Under the pieces are notes generated by a model. The model saw only the letters and a program-made list of their open reading frames with translations, was not told where the DNA came from and did no database searches. A program made the position numbers and the translations under genes. A DNA stretch of 64,000 nt from positions 342,001-406,000 of the forward strand of contig NZ_BRXR01000001.1 in the NCBI RefSeq assembly GCF_026012015.1, in the 5' to 3' direction. Source of the DNA: Clostridium omnivorum. Its GTDB lineage: Bacteria > Bacillota > Clostridia > Clostridiales > Clostridiaceae. Shown here piece by piece: positions 60,487 through 64,000 of the stretch. Each line of letters opens with the position of its first letter. Position 1 is the first letter of the stretch.

Positions 60487-61665
60487 TTAAACAGTTATTC
60501 TGACTCCTGGCATACCGTCAGCATAATCTGAATACTGTAAATGTTGAATAAGCCATTTTCCATCATTTTTTACTAAAACACCTGAAAATCTCATTGGAGT
60601 AATATAGGTCTCTCCTTTTTCATTTTCACAAAGCAAGTCTAACATATTATAAAGAGCTACTAAAAGCTTTTGCTTTGGTGCTTTATCAGACTCAAAGGTA
60701 TATTTAGTTGAACCACTTATCCAATCTAGTATTGTTTCGTTTGATACAATTCTATGTAAAATTGCCTTTGTAGTAAAATAGGCTACATCTCCATTAGCAC
60801 AAATTAAAGCATCGTCCACATTAAACTTAAAGTTTCCCCAATACTTCCAATCTGACTCAATTATTCCTCTAGTAGCTTCAATCCCTAAACATAGCTCCTC
60901 AGCATCAGTACCTATTACTACTAAATCTTCATCAAGTAAAAAAACTTTCTTCATATAATCATCCACGTAGTCTACATTTCTTTCGGTATATCCATCTTGA
61001 AATACTTGAAGTACATTTTTAATTCTTTCTATTTCTTCACTTGACTGAGCCTTACACATTTCAAATATGCTTTTATCATAATTTTCATCTGTATATCTAT
61101 AGGGCCATGATTCCGAATCAAGAGAGAACTGCATTTGATGAAATTTCCAAGCATCTTTTTCTTTTACAAGCACAGAAGTAAATCTAAAAGGCCATATATA
61201 ATCTTCCCCCATATCAATTTCTTTTAAAGTACTTGCAATTATCTTTGCTGCATCCAGTGCTTTTTCTTTTGACTTTTCTTCCTTATTCAAAATACCTTTC
61301 ACTTCACTAATAGTCTTTTCTATTTGCACATCTTCAGATAATGTATTTTTAATATTTCCAATAGTGACAACCCAAGCTACATTTTCATTTGCAAAAATCT
61401 TAGCTCCTCCAAATTTAAAATCTACAGTTTTCCAATAGTTGTTTTCATTATTCCAATGAGACTTCATAAGCTTTTTTATATCTTCTATATTAAAACACCA
61501 CTGGTTCATTGTGCTTCCAAGTACAGCAAGTCCAGGTTCTATAGAAAATGTATTTTCTACAAAATCATCAAGTAAATCCTCATCTTTTTTTGTATATAAT
61601 TCTTGAAATTTATCAAGAACCTCAATTACCTCATTAATTGAACTTTTATTTTTGTATTCTTTCAT
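60487..61665 (-). CDS. Protein with two tandem SnoaL/NTF2-like domains
   Basis: A 392-residue soluble protein made of an internal duplication. Repeat 1 (about 10-190) and repeat 2 (about 215-390) share: a helix with YTKKDEDLLDDFVENTF / YTERNVDYVDDYMKKVF, LAVLGST / LVVIGTD, W/YWKT-DFKFGGAKIFANENVAW / YWGNFKFNVDDALICANGDVAY and a terminal PFRFTSVLVKEKDAWKFHQMQFS / PMRFSGVLVKNDGKWLIQHLQYS. This cone-like fold (SnoaL, DUF4440) occurs in isomerases and small-molecule binding proteins, so the function is unknown. ATG at 61665 is behind GGGGGG; a TTG at 61716 with a near-perfect GGGAGGTGAT is an alternative start. Confidence 0.72.
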   Translation of the reverse strand: MKEYKNKSSINEVIEVLDKFQELYTKKDEDLLDDFVENTFSIEPGLAVLGSTMNQWCFNIEDIKKLMKSHWNNENNYWKTVDFKFGGAKIFANENVAWVVTIGNIKNTLSEDVQIEKTISEVKGILNKEEKSKEKALDAAKIIASTLKEIDMGEDYIWPFRFTSVLVKEKDAWKFHQMQFSLDSESWPYRYTDENYDKSIFEMCKAQSSEEIERIKNVLQVFQDGYTERNVDYVDDYMKKVFLLDEDLVVIGTDAEELCLGIEATRGIIESDWKYWGNFKFNVDDALICANGDVAYFTTKAILHRIVSNETILDWISGSTKYTFESDKAPKQKLLVALYNMLDLLCENEKGETYITPMRFSGVLVKNDGKWLIQHLQYSDYADGMPGVRITV

Positions 61666-61765
61666 AATATTTCCCCCCGTTCTATTAAGTTTTTGTTCAT
61701 TTTCTATCGTAAACAAGTTTTTTAATCACCTCCCAGCAGTAAAAAATAGTTCAAAGAAGCCAAAA

Positions 61766-61800
61766 AAGGACTACAAATGAATATATCATTTACAGTCCTT
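61766..61800 (-). terminator. Rho-independent terminator candidate
   Basis: Arms AAGGACT...AATG / CATT...AGTCCTT on the minus strand, then TTTTTTGG. It sits in a gene-poor gap before the SnoaL-type gene. Confidence 0.7.
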
Positions 61801-61870
61801 AAACTTATACTTTCATGTATTTTAAACATCTATAAAGATTTATATACAATGAAATAAAGTCGTATCAACA

Positions 61871-61896
61871 AAAAAGCCGTACAGTTAAGTACAGCT
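61871..61896 (-). terminator. Rho-independent terminator of a small transcript
   Basis: Arms AGCTGTAC / GTACGGCT (one U-G) on the minus strand, followed by TTTTTTG. It is the first terminator after the promoter at 62127-62155. Confidence 0.72.
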
Positions 61897-61956
61897 TAAA
61901 TCCATAAACATAAAAAACATTACACAATAAATATACTATTGTATATGATTTTTAAG

Positions 61957-62058
61957 TTAATCAAGGACTGTAACTGCTGTTGTTCTTAACATATCTAAAG
62001 ACATTTTTGTACGCAGCAAACAAACACTTTTAGGATAACTGCTATACCAATATGCCAT
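61957..62058 (-). CDS. Small open frame of 33 residues in a short transcript (uncertain)
   Basis: ATG to TAA gives MAYWYSSYPKSVCLLRTKMS followed by LDMLRTTAVTVLD. There is no good ribosome binding site before this ATG; instead a GGAAGGGG site 45 nt upstream serves an 8-codon frame (ATG at 62085) that ends just before. The two could be coupled. The transcript may be a regulatory RNA rather than a mRNA. Confidence 0.3.
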   Translation of the reverse strand: MAYWYSSYPKSVCLLRTKMSLDMLRTTAVTVLD

Positions 62059-62126
62059 TTAAGATTAAAAGTTAAAAACAACTATAATCATCTTGCAATC
62101 CCCTTCCAATGTAAAATTACTTTTCT

Positions 62127-62155
62127 ATTATAGTATTATTTTTACATTTAGTCAA
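62127..62155 (-). promoter_or_regulatory. Sigma-A promoter of a short transcript upstream of the SnoaL-type gene
   Basis: TTGACT (62155-62150) and TATAAT (62132-62127) on the minus strand with a 17-nt spacer. The transcript would run about 230 nt to the terminator at 61871-61896. It lies 130 bp past the potE terminator region. Confidence 0.8.
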
Positions 62156-62233
62156 TGATTTAGAAACTATAGCAATAAAAGTATTAAATTCATTACTTAT
62201 TACAAATTTAATTTATTAATACTTTTAAACATA

Positions 62234-62291
62234 AAAACCCCCTTGTGTTTGTTTTATTCATAAAAACAATTATACACAAAGAGGTTTTTAT
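62234..62291 (-). terminator. Terminator of potE
   Basis: Arms TAAAAACCTCTTTGTGT / ACACAAGGGGGTTTTTA on the minus strand (wobble and one bulge) with an AT-rich loop and a U-rich end, directly after the potE stop. Confidence 0.72.
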
Positions 62292-62292
62292 A

Positions 62293-63633
62293 TTAAGCTA
62301 TTAGTTCTTCGGATTTATCTTTATCACTTTTCTTAACATCGAAACGATGTGAAACAAAACCATATAATGTCCATCCTGCAAATGTTACTATTGAACCATA
62401 GAACATTGGCTCAAGACCTGAAGAATATAGAGCATATAAGCTGTAAGCTGAAGCTATTAAAGCAATAAAGGTTGTTTTCTTTATTTTTCCTTCAGGTACA
62501 TTTTCTGATTTCATTATCGTATTTACTGATGACATAGATAGTAAATATGGAATAACGTTTGTTACAACAGCAAGGTTAACTAATACATTAAATTGTTTAG
62601 CTAGTGTTGGGCTAATTGTCATTAATGCAAGTAAAGATTGGCCAATTGTAATTATACACATTCCTAAAACTGGAGTACCATTCTTTGAAACTTTACCAAA
62701 TGCTTTTGGAAAATATCCTTCAACTGCAGAACTTCTAAATACTCCTGCTATTGTAAATTGCCATCCTAGTAGTGAACCGAAGCATGACATAACCATCAAC
62801 GCCATAACTATTTTTCCTGCTATTGGACCAAGCATAGAAGCATAAGCTAATCCAAAAGGTGCATTTGTATTTAACAAACTAGCATTTGGAACAATACCAG
62901 CAATAACGTTTGTAGAAATAATATATATTATACCCGCACCTATAGTTCCGCCTAAACAAGCTATAGGAACATTTTTCTTTGGGTTTTCAACTGCATCCAT
63001 GTTAGCAGAAGCAGATTCAAGACCTAAGAAAGCCCATAGAGTTATAGAAATAGACTTTCCAACAGCAGTGAAGAATGGTAGATGATTTGGATTCCATGCA
63101 GTTACATATTGATGTCCACTGAACCAGAACCATCCTATAGTTGACATGCCTAACACAGGAATGATTACACCCCATACAGTAATTGAACCAAGTTTTCCAG
63201 TTATACTTGCTCCTCCAAAGTTAAGAGCAGTAGCTAACCATAATGTAAAGATTGTCCATAATCCTACTGCAACAGGAGATAGTTGTACTCCTAAAAACAC
63301 TGATGAATAACCTACAGCAGAAATAGCTATCGCTATATTTGCAATTACTAATGATACACCATAGGAATAGTTAGCCATAAAGCTTCCAGCTGTTCCGTGT
63401 GAATACTCTGCATATCCACCCATTCCGCCTTCATTACGGCTGAACATACCACATTGTGCAAAAGCATAAGCTAATGCCATTGATCCAACTCCTGTAACTA
63501 GCCATGAAAGAATTGACATAGTTCCAACTTGAGCTAGGTTTGTAGGAAGCATTATTATTCCAGAGCCCATCATATTTATAGCAGTTATCATAGTTAACTG
63601 CAGAACGCTCATTTTGTCTTTCTTTTTACTCAT
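62293..63633 (-). CDS. potE: Putrescine:ornithine antiporter
   Basis: A 446-residue APC-family transporter with twelve helices, strongly resembling PotE throughout: VLQLTMITAINMMGSGIIMLPTNLAQVGT (core MMGSGIIMLPTNLAQVGT), GGMGGYAEYSHG, SVTWGVIIP-type SITVWGVIIPVLGM, FLGLESASANMDAVENPKKNVP (core LGLESASANMDAVENP), FNVLVNLAVVTNVIPYLLSM and SLYALYSSGLEPMFYGSIVT. It exchanges external ornithine for internal putrescine, which with ornithine decarboxylase consumes a proton and gives acid tolerance. ATG behind AAGGGGAAAAAAT. It follows speF by about 105 bp on the same strand, as in speF-potE operons. Confidence 0.92.
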   Translation of the reverse strand: MSKKKDKMSVLQLTMITAINMMGSGIIMLPTNLAQVGTMSILSWLVTGVGSMALAYAFAQCGMFSRNEGGMGGYAEYSHGTAGSFMANYSYGVSLVIANIAIAISAVGYSSVFLGVQLSPVAVGLWTIFTLWLATALNFGGASITGKLGSITVWGVIIPVLGMSTIGWFWFSGHQYVTAWNPNHLPFFTAVGKSISITLWAFLGLESASANMDAVENPKKNVPIACLGGTIGAGIIYIISTNVIAGIVPNASLLNTNAPFGLAYASMLGPIAGKIVMALMVMSCFGSLLGWQFTIAGVFRSSAVEGYFPKAFGKVSKNGTPVLGMCIITIGQSLLALMTISPTLAKQFNVLVNLAVVTNVIPYLLSMSSVNTIMKSENVPEGKIKKTTFIALIASAYSLYALYSSGLEPMFYGSIVTFAGWTLYGFVSHRFDVKKSDKDKSEELIA

Positions 63634-63739
63634 AATTTTTTCCCCTTATCGTTTGTTAATTATTGAAATAATTTTTCTTGAGTTAAAATAATTTGAATTC
63701 ATGGCAGCTCATGATATAATCATAAGCTGCTAAGTAATA

Positions 63740-64000
63740 TTAAATTATTTTTTTATCTAGAACATATCCATAAGCCTTAACACGTCCATCTTCTTTTTCT
63801 AGGTATACCCCTTGAATTTCTGGAGCAAAACCAGGGAATAAATTGATTCCATCTTGTAGTATAGTGAAATATTTTTGTGCTGTTTCACTCCATACTTCTC
63901 CAGGAACAACACAGAATACTCCTGGTGGATATGGAAGAGCACCTTCTAGGGCTATTTCTCCTACAATGTTTTCAAGAGCAACTAGTTTAGCATTATTCCT
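63740..64000 (-). CDS. speF: Ornithine decarboxylase, inducible (3' end only)
   Basis: The C-terminal 86 residues are visible, the rest lies beyond the window. LEGALPYPPGVFCVVPGE, then EVWSETAQKYFTILQDGINL and FPGFAPEIQGVYLE correspond to the C-terminal domain of SpeF/SpeC ornithine decarboxylases of fold type I. The PLP site is not within the window. The gene forms an operon with potE, giving decarboxylation of ornithine to putrescine and export. Arginine or lysine decarboxylases of the same fold have different C-terminal sequences, so the ornithine assignment relies on similarity plus the potE neighbour. Confidence 0.85.
   Translation of the reverse strand, partial: RNNAKLVALENIVGEIALEGALPYPPGVFCVVPGEVWSETAQKYFTILQDGINLFPGFAPEIQGVYLEKEDGRVKAYGYVLDKKII

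Noticed and set aside
1-64000. CRISPR arrays, tRNA/rRNA genes, prophage or complete insertion sequences
   Set aside because: No regularly spaced repeats, no cloverleaf or rRNA signature, no integrase or transposase frame was seen.

Overview
The window is AT-rich DNA from an anaerobic, spore-forming, motile Firmicute, most likely Clostridium sensu stricto. The evidence is the gene content: a GerA-family spore germinant receptor operon, a PdaA-like cortex deacetylase, a Spo0E-type sporulation phosphatase domain, NfnAB transhydrogenase, sigma-54 control of a butanediol dehydrogenase and chemoreceptors. GGAGG-type ribosome binding sites with frequent TTG/GTG starts and U-tailed hairpin terminators fit this. 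No rRNA, tRNA, CRISPR array, complete insertion sequence or prophage was seen. Both ends cut genes: an exonuclease at base 1 and an ornithine decarboxylase at base 64000.

Layout. 1-1.6 kb: 3'-5' exonuclease (partial) and a TRM11-like RNA methyltransferase. 1.7-9.9 kb: seven tightly coupled minus-strand genes in the order A-B-C-B-C-C-B for a nutrient germinant receptor; none of the three C subunits has a lipobox cysteine. 10-10.9 kb: a Spo0E/GAF chimera. 11-15 kb: a DUF3810 metalloprotease-like protein and thiamin salvage (TPP riboswitch, terminator, thiW-thiM-thiE), plus another ECF S component. 15-22 kb: PdaA-like deacetylase, MFS exporter, a cytosolic chemoreceptor fused to an SBP_bac_5 peptide-binding domain, and aspartate 4-decarboxylase. 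22-29 kb: accessory island with a HEAT-repeat protein, colicin-type immunity protein, SUKH, DUF4375, an unknown protein and a WD40-like propeller, ending in a decayed non-coding stretch. 29-35 kb: nfnAB behind a tandem glycine riboswitch, then a sigma-54-driven 2,3-butanediol dehydrogenase and its probable AcoR-type activator. 35-40.6 kb: arginine biosynthesis (GNAT, argC divergent from argB-argD, M20 deacetylase). 40.6-50.4 kb: YihY, CapA-like, M4 metalloprotease, KimA potassium importer, a CHAP/NlpC-like protein and a two-component system. 50.4-54.8 kb: dCache chemoreceptor, RNase J and a small protein. 54.9-60.2 kb: a bacitracin-type module (bceR, a bceS broken by a stop codon at the H-box, uppP, bceA, bceB). 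60.4-64 kb: tandem SnoaL-like protein, a promoter-to-terminator small transcript, potE and speF.

How the genes work together. Sporulation and germination are represented by the ger operon, the Spo0E/GAF protein and the PdaA homologue. Redox and fermentation are represented by NfnAB and BdhA, each with its own visible switch (glycine riboswitch; sigma-54 promoter with repeated activator sites). The arg genes form a nearly complete acetylated ornithine pathway around a symmetric divergent promoter. The Bce module couples lipid-II-cycle antibiotic sensing, export and undecaprenyl-pyrophosphate recycling. SpeF/PotE would form an ornithine/putrescine acid-resistance pair.

The most unusual items are the chemoreceptor/SBP_bac_5 fusion, the glycine riboswitch in front of nfnAB, the Spo0E/AcoR-sensor chimera, the seven-gene ger operon with lipobox-less C subunits, the split BceS, and the immunity-gene island without a visible toxin.
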